Assembly: GCA_030267965.1 (NCBI GenBank)
Contig: BRYA01000018.1
Coordinates: 1 to 64,000, forward strand
Source of the DNA: Triparma columacea
Lineage: Eukaryota > Sar > Bolidophyceae > Parmales > Triparmaceae
DNA length: 64,000 nt
Direction: 5' to 3'
The notes below the pieces were generated by a model, which worked only from the letters and a program-made list of their open reading frames with translations, did no database searches and was not told the origin of the DNA. Position 1 is the stretch's first letter. The number at the start of each line of letters is the position of its first letter. Of this stretch, positions 11,110-24,853 are shown in pieces. The position numbers and the translations under genes are program-made.

Positions 11110-12161
11110 ATGGTTGGGTTGGAAGATTCTCCTCAGAAGGATGAAATAGGCCCCGGCGAGTTGCGTGTAAGTTCCCCCCCAACCTTAATTCCCCCCTCAC
11201 CTCCTTCTTCCTGCTCCCCAAGACCCAAGGGACCCTACAAAATACCTGGATTTCCACGAAACCCCCGAAGCTAGTCCTTGCTCAATATATACTCCCTTTC
11301 CTTACCCTCCCCTCCCTCCCTCCCCTCCCCTCTCCAGGATCTCCGTCGTGTGTTCGATCACATCGCCTCCCACGTTGAGCGTTCCCACATATCCAAGGTT
11401 CTCCTAAAGCTCTCCGATCGTTGTCATCGTCTCCAACTATTCGTAGACGACCCTTCTACAGCCGAGCCCGTCAGGAACGATAAAGGTGTGGATATAAGTA
11501 AATACCAAGCCCCGGCTGAACTTAAACAAACTCAGGAAGAAATAAACGAACTAAAGGTTCGTGAGAAGAAGGTTCGAGACGATCCTAATAAAAGGATAAG
11601 TATCCGTGACCTAGACGCAGCGCTTAGGAGCTTGGGGAGGTCGTGTACGAGGAAACAATTGGAGTATATGATATGGGAGGTTGATGAAAACCTTGATCAA
11701 CACGTTGACTGGCACGAGGTGAGACCGGGGGGATGGGGGGGAGGGGGGATTTAAGGGGGGGGGTATTTTAAAACAAGAGACAAGGACTTAACCCCACCCT
11801 TCCCCCCCCTATTATCTCCCAGTTCCAGTTAATGTTCTCGCGCAACACCACGGACCAGACTGGCCTCGAGCCTTTTTCCTTGTTCAACATAGTCCAGTTC
11901 ATGACATACGATGAGGATTTCAAGGGCCACATAACCGAGGACGATACGATGTCCACCTTATTCGCACGTCACGGTCGCGATAACTTAGAGTCACAGATGA
12001 CCAAATTATTCGGGGATCAGTTAAAGAGCGCAGGGGGGGAGGGTATTCTTACGTTGGAACAATACTTGAAAGCGGTTAGTGTTAGACAGGTTAAGGAGAG
12101 CAAGATCGAGTATACTGTGGTTACTGAGAGCATGTCGAAGACTGTTAATAAGTCAAAGTGA
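11110..12161 (+). CDS. EF-hand calcium-binding protein
   Basis: Three exons, 11110-11166, 11338-11718 and 11823-12161, give 258 residues in phase. After a 19-residue first exon comes a helical, charged region. Next is an EF-hand-like segment at about 118-150 (ISIRDLDAALRSLGR, then the loop-like DENLDQHVDWHEF). A second hand-like segment around 165-200 contains DEDFKGHITEDD, a plausible 12-residue Ca-binding loop (D-x-D-x-x-G-x-I-x-x-D-D). The first loop has Asp/Asn at the ligand positions but lacks the central glycine. The role is unknown. It resembles calmodulin-like regulatory proteins, and a flagellar or cytoskeletal role is possible but unproven. Intron 2 runs G-rich after the donor and C-rich before the acceptor. 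Confidence 0.8.
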
Positions 12162-12469
12162 AGTGGGGGGGAGGGAGCTTGGGGGGGGAGGGGGGTTTAA
12201 ATGCAATAACTTTATGTTATACACAAAACATGATGAGAAACGGTTTGAGGACACCATCTTGAGGCGTTTGGAATGACGATGAAAGGGGGCTGCGTTTGGT
12301 TTGAAAATTGCGCACTTTTTTTCTTCATTTGTTGTGTTCATTTGTTGTGTCAAGCCATTTTCTTCAACCACAGCCTTCAATTCTTCATTCAGCCTTCAGC
12401 CTTCACCTCTTCAGCCTTCAATCTCTTCTGCCATCTCCTCAGATTGGGGAGCAAATCAAATAGTTCCAA
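12162..12469. other. Intergenic region upstream of the Cdc48 gene
   Basis: 308 bp between two same-strand genes. It begins with a G-rich run, then turns AT-rich with repeated cttcag/ttcttc pyrimidine motifs at 12360-12425. It presumably carries the polyadenylation region of the EF-hand gene and the Cdc48 promoter. Nothing else was seen. Confidence 0.4.
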
Positions 12470-15920
<3,451 letters not shown>

Positions 15921-16149
15921 GGGGGGGGGGGAGAGAAGAAAGGGGGGGGGAAGGGATAGGGGAGAACTAATAAGGGGGAGAAGGATATTCAAATAAAAAG
16001 TTTCAAATTACTATGTACACACACTCTCCCGCCGCTGCCGAAGTTCCTAAAAGTTGTTTCCTAAGATATTTGTGGTGGTCTGCTTACTACTGTACAATTT
16101 CCGGCGTGTGTTTTGCGGCTTGATTCCTAAGATCCCAGACCTTTTAATT

Positions 16150-17071
16150 TTAAGCCTGATAAGGGACGCTGCTGTGGTGCAGCCAGATCCTCACTGTGCC
16201 GTCCGGGATGGCCCTGTACCCGAAGGTGTACTCGACCTTACTGACCTCCCCCGTCGTCGCGCATGTGAAGAGGTACTCCCCCATGGCCACGGCGCTGCTT
16301 CCGTCTAGGACGACGTCGTGGTTGTTGAAGACGACCTTGCTCCAGCCCTTGCCGCCGTTGATGGCGAAACCCTTGTCCTCGTCGTAACCGCCGGGGACGT
16401 TGGAACCGCCGACGAAGTAGCTCATGGCCTCTCCGGCAGTGGGGCGGAAGGGGTAGGCGGCAGCCTTGGTGGGCTTGAAGATCACCTTGTCAAAGTGACC
16501 GTATCCGTAGAGCTCTCCGGCGGCCTTGGTGGGAGGGGGGGGAGGGGGGGTGGATAATGTAAGTCTGTGAAGGGAGTGACGGCGCAAAAATAGGAAAGCG
16601 ACGCAACAAACCAAAAGAACACAACCCTTCAACAATGTGTAATTCCACCTCAAGTCTTTTCCTCCCAAAAATGCTAAACCCGTTCGTCCAGGGCGTATCG
16701 CCCCTCCATGGCAGAAATTGAAGCTTGTTTCCAACCTGCAACCCCCCGTCCTCCCCGCATCCCTAAAAACTTGTGCCAAAAAAGGAGACTTAAAGTCCTG
16801 TCCACCACCCACTTACTTTTCCCGCAGCCCCAACAAAGTCCCCCTCGCTCTTATGGACAGCACTGATGCTAACAATGGCGTCTCCCCAAGCTTTCTGAGC
16901 GTCCTCGACGTCCTGGACTGTGAGGGTCTTCAGGGGGGAGCTACTGGCACCACCCTTGAGACCAAAGGCAGCGGAGGCAGCATTCTGAGTTTGACCTGCT
17001 GGAAGCGTTGAGAGGACAAGGATGGGCGTAGTGAGCAAAATGAGGATGAAAATTTGGGAAACTGTAATCAT
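16150..17071 (-). CDS. Iota-class carbonic anhydrase-like protein, plastid-targeted
   Basis: Two exons, 16817-17071 and 16150-16524, encode 209 residues. After a signal peptide (MITVSQIFILILLTTPILVLS) comes an alanine/serine stretch containing ASAAF, an ASAFAP-like plastid motif. A single SnoaL/CaMKII-association (NTF2-like) domain follows: VEDAQKAWGDAIVSI, the LYGYG block, FKPTKA, YFVGG, MGEYLFT, FGYR and the C-terminal HHSS motif typical of iota-carbonic anhydrases (LCIP63 of Thalassiosira). These enzymes interconvert CO2 and bicarbonate and act in the carbon-concentrating mechanism. Some members work without metal. Diatom versions often have several domain repeats; this one has one. The catalytic assignment rests on family resemblance. 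The gene is convergent with Cdc48 (229 bp between stops). Confidence 0.85.
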
Positions 17072-17513
17072 AATGCGGTCGGTGGAGATGTTTATGTATT
17101 TTTCTGTGCACCTTCAGTCATCTTGGTTTGCCTGGTCATCGTCCGAAACCTGGTTTCTGAGGGAAGAGTAAGTTCGTGGAAAAATAGAATTGGTTAGGTT
17201 GAAGAGAAAAGGAGAGAGGAGATAGAAAAGGACGAACAAAAGGATCAACGAAGGGACTTAGATCTCAGGCGCGCATTTGTTAATCGCCGTGGAGCAGCAA
17301 TTCCATTCAATTTTAACCTTTTTGGGGCAAGCACTTTGATCCACTTTGACCCACATTCTTTCCTCCGTGATCTTATAAATCACCCGCTGTGGTGATCAGC
17401 TATAAATTACCCAGCTTCCACCCCCTTTCCTTCCAATTTATATATCACACCTGCTTCACACACCTCTAGAATCAACCATCCCCACCTCCCTCCACTCAAC
17501 TCTCGAGGCCAAT
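17072..17513. other. Divergent promoter region, iota-CA and small acidic protein
   Basis: 442 bp between two divergent start codons. Near the plus-strand gene there are two similar TATA-like elements (cttataaatcaccc near 17370 and ctataaattaccc near 17400) and a tatatatcac near 17440. They could be core promoter elements. No other structure was recognised. Confidence 0.4.
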
Positions 17514-18059
17514 ATGTCAACGGGTGCGTCTGGTTTGCCTCCACTGTTACGGACTCTCCAGCAGGTGATCCGAGGCCTCCCAGATGAAGTTCTCGTGATC
17601 TTTTTGGAGAGATTATCAAAGCCCCCTGTAACTCTCTTTGACCCTCTCAATCAGGGTTCTTGGGATGACTTCGAGCCTGCCATCCTGAAGGAGAACCTGG
17701 TCAAGAGCGTAAATGGGTACTTCGTCGGCCCTGAGAAGAGCGCCGAGAAGGTCGCAAAGTTTTGTGGGGCCTTGGTGGACATAGAGGAAATGATAAAGGA
17801 AGAACATGAGAAGCAGGAGACGGACCAGACCGGCCAGGAAAAGACCCCCCAGACTGACCCTAGCCCGCAGACGTCGAATGAGAGCGTGGAGGCTGTGTCT
17901 GACAGGGCCGAAGAGGATGAGGATGTGAGTGGAGGAATTCGGCTTGAGCATCTCTACCAACTGTCCACTATCCCCCACCACTAACGTAGCACTTCGCTCC
18001 CCCCCCTCCCCCTTCTCCTCATTCCCCCGCCGTCGCAGTCAGATCTTGAGATTATCTAA
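17514..18059 (+). CDS. Small acidic protein of unknown function
   Basis: Two exons, 17514-17924 and 18039-18059, give 143 residues; the splice is GAT|gtgagt to gtcgcag|TCA and keeps phase. Read without the intron, the frame would run to a stop at 17984, but the canonical donor and C-rich acceptor favour splicing. The N-terminal ~95 residues look helical and globular. The rest is Glu/Gln/Thr/Ser-rich and ends in EEDEDSDLEII, an acidic stretch followed by a hydrophobic core that could be a SUMO-interacting motif (weak inference). I do not recognise the family. It converges on the kinesin gene with 48 bp between stops. Confidence 0.65.
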
Positions 18060-18107
18060 TCAAGTGTTGCAACCATATTTTGTGTCTCAAAAAGTTGAAC
18101 TTTAACC

Positions 18108-21100
18108 CTATCGCAGATTAACCTTCACCACCTTGACCTCGCCGTCCGGCATACCCCCGGCCCCACCACTCTCCCTCCGCTCCCTGGCCTCCCTCTTCTT
18201 CTTCCCCATCATGCTCTCCGTCTCGGTCTCCCTCAGCCTCTCGAATACGTTCCTGTTGACGTAATCCTTGACCTTCTTGCTCCTGACCACTCCCTGATCT
18301 ACCCCCTCCGTGTCCACGTCGAACCCGAAGCCAGGGTACGCGGTGGCGTTCCCCACCGGGCTTATGCCCTCGATCGCCATCCTCGCCTCCCTCACCGCTT
18401 CCTCCTCCACCTCGTTCCCCCTCCCGCCTCCCCCCGCCTTCCCCCCCTTCTCCATCCTGTGCTTGTGGATGCCAGTGTAGGTGGAGGGGCTCATCAGGCG
18501 CTGGAAAACGCCCCTCTCGTCCTTCCTCTCTCTGGTCGGTGGCCTGTTGTTCGTGTTGCTGTTAACGTCTACCTTGAGCTTCCCGCTGCCGACCTCCACC
18601 CGCCTGTTCTCGTCGTTGTTATTATCGTCCACATCCATGCTCCTCCTCAGTAGAACGTCGGGAACTCCCCCTTCTGCGATTGTCTCGAGGTCCTTAAAGA
18701 TGTCCTCAGCCCATTCGGGGACCTCCTCGAACTCCTCGTCGCTGCTGTTAGCCTCCACTGCAGCTGCAGCCGCCGCACTTCCCGGAGGGGGGGTCGTTGG
18801 GGGTGGGGGCGGCGATATGCGAGAGCCTGAAGACCACCTCCTCCTCTCCCCCCTCTCGCCGCTCGACCTCCTACCACTCCCTCCTCCCCCCCTCCCCCTC
18901 CTCGAGGATTCCAGCCCCCTCTCCGCGCTCACCGGGGTACTATACAAACTCCTATTTAGCCCCGCACCCGAAGCCCGGAGCCCCTTCATTTCTTCCTCCA
19001 AGCTTCTGACCTCCCTCCTCAACCCCTCGCACTCCCTCCCCTTCCTCTCCGCTTCGTCTCTTAGCCCCTTCTCCCTCCCCTTCCACTCCTTTTCCATCCT
19101 CTCCATCCTGCCTTGCATCCCCTCGATCTTCTCCCGTGCAATCTGGGCCCCCCCCTCCCCCTCACTCACAAGCATCATGAGGCTCGCCAGGTGTTTCTCG
19201 TGCTCCACCTCCAACATGAATTTGTCCTCCTTCACGCCCAACCTCATGCCCTCGATCTCCTCTCTCTGCCTCTCCATCTCCTTAACCTTGCTGGCCAACC
19301 CCATAACCCTCTTCCTCTCCCTAACTACCATGCCGAACAAATTCCTCATGCCCCTCTCGGCCTCGTCGACGCCCACATCCCCCCCGCAAAGCCTCCTGAA
19401 GTCCGTGCTCATCAATAATTCGACCTTCCTCGTGTTCCCCTTCCCCATTAGCTTGCTCAACGTCCTAATCCTACCCTCCTTCTCCCTAAGCTCCCCCCCG
19501 ACATCCTCCCCCCTGTCCTTCCTCTCCATGAGCTCGATCCTCTCCTCCCACTCCTTGCTGAGCTTCCCGGCGGTCTGCTCCTTCCTGCACACCTCACTGA
19601 CCCTCTCATCCAGCCAATCCCTCAGCCCTCCCTTGTCACCCTTCCCCAAGACAACGTTGTCAAGCCCTGCCCGGGCCATGACTCCTCTCTTGAGAGTCTG
19701 CATCCTCAATCTCTTCTCTGCCTCTCTGTACTTGCTCCTCGTCCTGTTCACCTCCTCGAGCCTGGCCTTGCTGATCCTCTTGGCCGCGTCGGCGTCCTTC
19801 TTCATCCTCTCCGCCTCGAACCTCCACTTCTCCCCCTCCCTCCTCCCCTTGGCAACCTCCTTCTTCATCTTCATCACCGCGTCTCTATTGTGCTTCCTCT
19901 CGTCGCCGATCCTACGCTGGAGCTCAACCCTCTGTCTCTTCATCATATTCAGCTCGTTGCTGAGCCTCGAAACGTGCAGGTCGTTCCTACTTTCGATTCT
20001 CGTGAGGCCGACTAGCTCCTTCTTCTGCGTTCGAAGCTTCCTGATTTGCTCCTCCTTGTCCCTGAGCTTAATTTCGAGACCCGCCCTCATCCCCGCCGTC
20101 CCCTCCTTCTTCATCTCCTCCTCGAGCCGCCTCTTCTCCCCCTCAACCCTGTTGACCTCGTCCTCCATCTCCTCGAGCTTCCTCTCGTAGAACCCCCTCA
20201 TTTCGTTGTACTTGCTCTTGCTCTGGATCAGCTGCGTCATGAGGTTCTCCTTGACAGCGATGCTCTTGGTCAGGTCAGCGAGGTGGGTGTTCATCGTGTC
20301 CCTCCTCTTCTTGCTCGTGGGGCTCTCCCCTTCCCAGCCCTCCTCTCCCTCGCCCCCCCCCGCCCCCTCCTCGTCCTCATCCTCGCTGTCGGTGAGGTAC
20401 ATGCTGGCCTTCTCGCCGAGCTCCTCCTCCCTCCTAATCTCCCCCTCGACCTCCTTCTCCCTCTCCCTCTCCCTAACCAGGGACTTCATCTTCTCCTTCT
20501 CCTCCCTGATCTCTCTCTCTGCCTCGCTGATGGCCCCCCCATCCTCCTCCTCAGAAATGGCAGAAACGACCCTTCGGCCTCCTCTCTTAGCTCTCTCCTC
20601 CTCCAGCATGTTCTTGAGGTTGTTGATCTCCCTCTCGTACCCCTCCATGACGCCCCGGGTTCCAACCTCCCTTAGAAAGTCTTTGCCCCCCTCTTCCTCC
20701 CCTCCGTCTCCCGCCATGCCGTTGATTTCCTTGAAGTACCTGAAATGAGCGAAGAGAGAGAGTCGTGTTAGTCAATACATTGGGCAGCACTGGCGTTATA
20801 ACCTCGTCACTTGTGCTCCTCCTCCACCCTCACCTGTTCTCGGCCCTCGCCCTGTAAAGCTCCTCCTCTTTCTCCCTCTCCCTTCCCCTAAGTTCTCTGA
20901 CCTTGTCGTTGAGCCTGCAGATCTCCGCCGTGCTCTCCCTAAGCGCTCTCCGAGCCTCCTCAGGGTCCCCTTCCCCTCCCCCTTGCCCTCCCCTATCTGG
21001 AGCGGGGCGGGGTCCGTCCTTGCGTCCCTTGCCCCATCCCTCAAGGGTCCCCCTCCCCCACCGCCCCCATCCCCTCTCACCGAAGTAGCCCTCCACCATA

Positions 21101-22579
21101 CCTCCGACCCTGACGAGCTCCCTCGCCATGGTGCCCACCCTCTCCCTGAGCTCGCCGACTACTCTCCTCATGTCGTCCTTAGTGTCCTCGTTCCTCGTCG
21201 CCTTGACCTTGATGCTCTTGGCCCTGTTGGCATAACGGAGGCAGCACGCCGTCTCGTCCCTATTACTAAGCTGAGGGTTCACGCACGCCACGAAGAGGGT
21301 CCTACTGTTCCCCGCTAGGCTGGACCGCAGGATGCGAGTGAGCTTGCTCTCCCGGAAGGGGACGTGGATGCTCTCCCCCCCCTCATTGTCCTTTCCCTCT
21401 CCCTTGTCTCCAAGAGCCTTGATGCAGTTTCCGAGCACGAGAAGGCCCTTGTTGATCCCGACCGCCTCCCTGAGCCTCTTACCCTCCGCCCCGGACTTCT
21501 TCTGCCTCTCTGAACCGGCAAGGTCGACAAAGTAAAGCCTACTCCGAACCTCCTTGACGGACTCAATTTTGACGGCCTCTGCGACGAGCAAGGGTTGCAT
21601 TTGTGGATAAGTCAAGGCGGTGCTTTTTATCGCTGCCAACCAATCCTCGTTCTCACCTTCTCCCCCCCCTGCTTTTTCATCGTTTCTTTCTCTCTCAACG
21701 ACCTCGGTCGTGCTGCACCTCTGCATGACCTTGACTCCCACCAGCGCGTGGCTCCTCGAGCTGTGCACGTTCATCTTTGTGCCCCCCGTCACTCTCCTTC
21801 CCATGCCGACCCTGACCATCTCCATTCCCTCGACGAGGGAGCTTATCGTGGTCTCGGTGCTGCCGACGATCTCGACGTCCCCGGTATTGGTCATGCCGCC
21901 AGCCGTCACTGGGGCACCGGATCCGTTGCCCTTTTCGAAAACGTCGCGGAGTTTCAGGTCCTAAGCGAAAGTGGGGTTAGCGGTTGTGTTTTAGCGGATG
22001 CGCGCCGTGCTGTCTTGGTGTCTTGTCGTGTCCCCTCTCACCTTTCCTGGAGTCGGGCCCAGAAGGTCCCTCACTTCCTCCCCGTAAACCTCAAGGAACT
22101 GGAGGCTCACGGAGTACGTGAAAGTCGTGGTTCTTGTGACAGTCTTCTTCTGCCTGCTGTTTCCGTCGTCGTCCCCGTCTCCTTCGTCCACGGCCTTGGC
22201 AGCGGCATGATGGTTGCCACTGTCTTCGTTGTCATCGTTGTCGTCTTCGCCCTCCCCCTCCTCCCCCTCGGCTTCTAAAACTTCCGTTACGACCCCCTCA
22301 ATGTCCTTTTTCTTTCTCTCTAATCCGTCGAACAGGCCCATGACTGCAAGCTCGAGGCACCCCATGTCCTCAGTCTTCCTATCGGCCTTGGGGGTGGCAG
22401 CGGCCAAGGCAGGGTTGGAGGTCATTATGCTGGCCTCCGGGCCCATTACAGTGTAGGTCTTTCCACTGCCGGTCTGCCCATAGCAGAGGACGGATACGTT
22501 GTACCCGAGGAGGGAGGAATTGATCAAGGGCAACATGGTCGATTGATAGAAGGAAGGGTTGGAGACAGAGTCGTGAATA
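18108..22579 (-). CDS. Kinesin-4-like motor protein, N-terminus missing at a gap
   Basis: Recognisable exons are 22042-22579, 20834-21960 and 18108-20739, in phase, giving at least 1,431 residues. The first starts inside the motor domain just before the P-loop (GQTGSGKT). Switch I is NVHSSRSH, switch II DLAGSE, then the GNCIKALGD and HVPFRESKLTRIL blocks. An acidic insertion of about 80 residues follows the P-loop region. The remainder is long Arg/Glu/Lys coiled coil with a DSEDEDEE segment. A KENLMTQLIQSKSKYNEMRGFYERKLEEME block and the following pattern resemble the kinesin-4/KIF4 stalk. Kinesin-4 motors act in spindle midzone, chromosome-arm or ciliary functions. The roughly 80 residues of motor domain before the P-loop are not found, and should lie at the N-run at 22651-22667. 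Confidence 0.85.
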
Positions 22580-22650
22580 CTGGGGGGGGAGGAGGGTGGG
22601 AGAGAGGGCGGGGAGGGAGGGCGGTTAGAAGAGGAAAGATTCACACACAN

Positions 22651-22667
22651 NNNNNNNNNNNNNNNNG
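22651..22667. other. Assembly gap at the 5' end of the kinesin gene
   Basis: Seventeen Ns next to a G-rich stretch. The only upstream ATG candidate (minus strand, about 22771, MRAPSHPPPPPP) leads into a Pro/Ser-rich leader with no motor sequence. The gap must therefore hide more sequence than its length shows. Confidence 0.9.
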
Positions 22668-23034
22668 GAGGGGGGAGGGGGACTTGGGGTTGCTGCAGAG
22701 GGTGCAGAGGAAGACTGCAGCGGTGGTGATAATAGTGGTGGGGGTGGAGGAGGGTGCGAAGGTGCACGCATTGTAATATTGGGATAGGCTCTGGGGTTGA
22801 AACTCGGGCCAGGACTGGGTGCTTTGAAATAATGACTGTGTTGGGCAAGTTTGTCACAGTAGTGGGGATGGAGTCGATATTTATAAATGTTATAAGCCTC
22901 TGTGGAATAGCTGAAGGCGTGTGGTTGATGAGGAGGGAAGGTAGGAAGGTTTGTGATTAGATTTTTGCATTTATTTTTGCAGTGTGAATTCTCCCATTTT
23001 GACGCCCTCTCCAACGCAAATCAATTACCAGCGG
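22668..23034. other. Divergent intergenic region, kinesin and M32 peptidase
   Basis: This region holds the probable 5' leader of kinesin (possible ATG near 22771, minus strand) and the promoter of the M32 gene. It includes a short AT-rich stretch (22960-22983). Nothing else is supported. Confidence 0.4.
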
Positions 23035-24624
23035 ATGACAGTTATTGTGAGATTCTCAGTTTTAATCATGTTGACTGCCCGTGGACTCTTTGGATTTGCA
23101 GTTAAATCACCTCCGCTTCAAGGTCGGGGGCAAGTTAGGGCCCTTTCTGCCTCTTCCTATGAGTCCTTGGTGGATGAAGTATCTACTACGAGGCGTCTCG
23201 AGCAAATATCGGCGTTAGTTCACTGGGACTCGATGGTGACAATGCCTCAAACGGACAATCATCATGCAGCGAGAGGACTCCAATCTCAGGCTCTTGCCGG
23301 AGTGATCCACGAGCGCTCTACGTCCCCGGAGATCGGGAAGCTGATAGCTGCGGTTGACGAAACGACACTGAAGGGAAAGGAGCTGGCGAACTTTCGCCTC
23401 ATGTCCAAGACGTACAAGGAGAGTTGTGCCATCCCTGCTGAGTTGGAGAAGAAGAAGGCCCAGGTCTCGAATGATGCTTACGTTTCGTGGACGAAGGCTA
23501 GGGAGGCTTCAGATTTCAATATGTTCTCCCCTCTTCTTAACGAGGCCTTTTCTGTTGCTGGAGAGGTGGCTGCACTCAGGATGGATGGGGAGGCCAGCGT
23601 TTACGACAAGATGCTGGACGACTTTGAGAGGGGACTTCCTTCTGCTCGGGTTGGGGAGATATTCGATGAGGTTGAGGCCGCCTTACCCCCGCTCATTGAG
23701 CGCGTCCTGGCGTCCCAAAACGCTCCAGATCCGCGCCCCCTCTCTGGCGATTTCCCCCTCGCCGCACAGGAGGAGTTCAACAAGGAAATTGTCGCGGCTC
23801 TGGGTTTCAAAGGCAGGAGCGACGTGAGTGTTCACCCCTTCACGACGTCCTTCTCGCCCGCAGACGTCCGCATCACCACGAGGTTCGACGAGAAGGAGTG
23901 GTATCAGGGTTTGGCCGGAAGTGTCCATGAAGCTGGGCACGGAATTTACGAATCGAACCTTGACGGGGACCTCACTGTAGACTCACCGCTAAGCATGGGA
24001 ACTCACGAGTCGCAGTCTTTGTTCTGGGAACGTCACGTGGGAATGAGTAGGGCGTTCGTGAAGTTCATGGGCCCGAGGTGGAGGAAGGCATTCGGGAGGG
24101 AGGAGAGCGACGAGGAGATCTACCGGGCCATCAATACTGTCAAGAGGTCTCTTATTCGCGTCGAGGCCGACGAACTCACGTATCCCCTGCACGTCATCTT
24201 AAGAACGAGGATCGAGCGGGATGTTGTCAACGGGAAGGTCGCAGTCGAAGATATCCCTCGGCTGTGGAACGAGGGCATGAAGGAAATGTTGGATGTCGAG
24301 GTCCCAGAGGACTCCAAGGGGTGCCTGCAGGATGTCCACTGGAGCGGGTTGGCCATTGGCTACTTCCCCACCTACCTCTTGGGCGCCGTTGCGGCGGCCC
24401 AGCTTGAGCACCACGCGAGGGTGGAGCTTGGAAACTTCGACGAGCTCATTGAAAGGGGGGAGTTTGACAAGATTCAGGCTTGGCTGAGGGACAAGGTTCA
24501 TCGCCACGGGTCTGAGCCCAGCAGCATCGATGAGCTCTTCAAGGAGCAGCTAGGGGAGGAGTTGAAGAGCTCGTACTTTATTAAGTACCTCACGGATAAG
24601 TACTCAAGAATTTATGGGTTGTAA
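23035..24624 (+). CDS. M32 family (Taq-type) metallocarboxypeptidase with plastid-like leader
   Basis: Single exon of 529 residues from the ATG at 23035. The frame is open further upstream to a GTG at 22984 but has no earlier ATG. The zinc motif HEAGH occurs near residue 308 in SVHEAGHGIYESNL, matching the family's HExGH, with MGTHESQSLFWE downstream supplying further conserved residues. M32 enzymes remove C-terminal amino acids from peptides. The leader MTVIVRFSVLIMLTARGLFG is a signal peptide, followed by FAVKSPP and a basic/Ser-rich stretch. This resembles the plastid bipartite signal and shares GFAV with the transketolase leader. Plastid location is inferred; a secretory or vacuolar route is the alternative. 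Confidence 0.88.
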   Translation: MTVIVRFSVLIMLTARGLFGFAVKSPPLQGRGQVRALSASSYESLVDEVSTTRRLEQISALVHWDSMVTMPQTDNHHAARGLQSQALAGVIHERSTSPEIGKLIAAVDETTLKGKELANFRLMSKTYKESCAIPAELEKKKAQVSNDAYVSWTKAREASDFNMFSPLLNEAFSVAGEVAALRMDGEASVYDKMLDDFERGLPSARVGEIFDEVEAALPPLIERVLASQNAPDPRPLSGDFPLAAQEEFNKEIVAALGFKGRSDVSVHPFTTSFSPADVRITTRFDEKEWYQGLAGSVHEAGHGIYESNLDGDLTVDSPLSMGTHESQSLFWERHVGMSRAFVKFMGPRWRKAFGREESDEEIYRAINTVKRSLIRVEADELTYPLHVILRTRIERDVVNGKVAVEDIPRLWNEGMKEMLDVEVPEDSKGCLQDVHWSGLAIGYFPTYLLGAVAAAQLEHHARVELGNFDELIERGEFDKIQAWLRDKVHRHGSEPSSIDELFKEQLGEELKSSYFIKYLTDKYSRIYGL

Positions 24625-24853
24625 TTGCGGCGTGAGAATGAACAATTTCATATTTCTCCAACTAATTTTGTCCCCACCAGCTTCCCAGCAGAAGAGCAGA
24701 AGAAACTTTTTAAGAGGCAGTTTTGGTTGGACTCCAATATTAGCACCTACACGACACTTCTGCCTAAGTGGAGTAATTTCAAGGCTTTGTTGATCACTTT
24801 CACATCGTAATTTTTCCGCTATAAACTTACATTCGGGATTGGTTCGCTCAAAA

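Noticed and set aside
18481..20190. 569-residue ORF on the plus strand
   Set aside because: It is antisense to the kinesin coiled coil; leucine/serine-rich shadow of Glu/Arg codons with no domain.
22984..23034. M32 start at 22984
   Set aside because: The codon there is GTG; the first ATG in frame is 23035 and begins a proper signal peptide.
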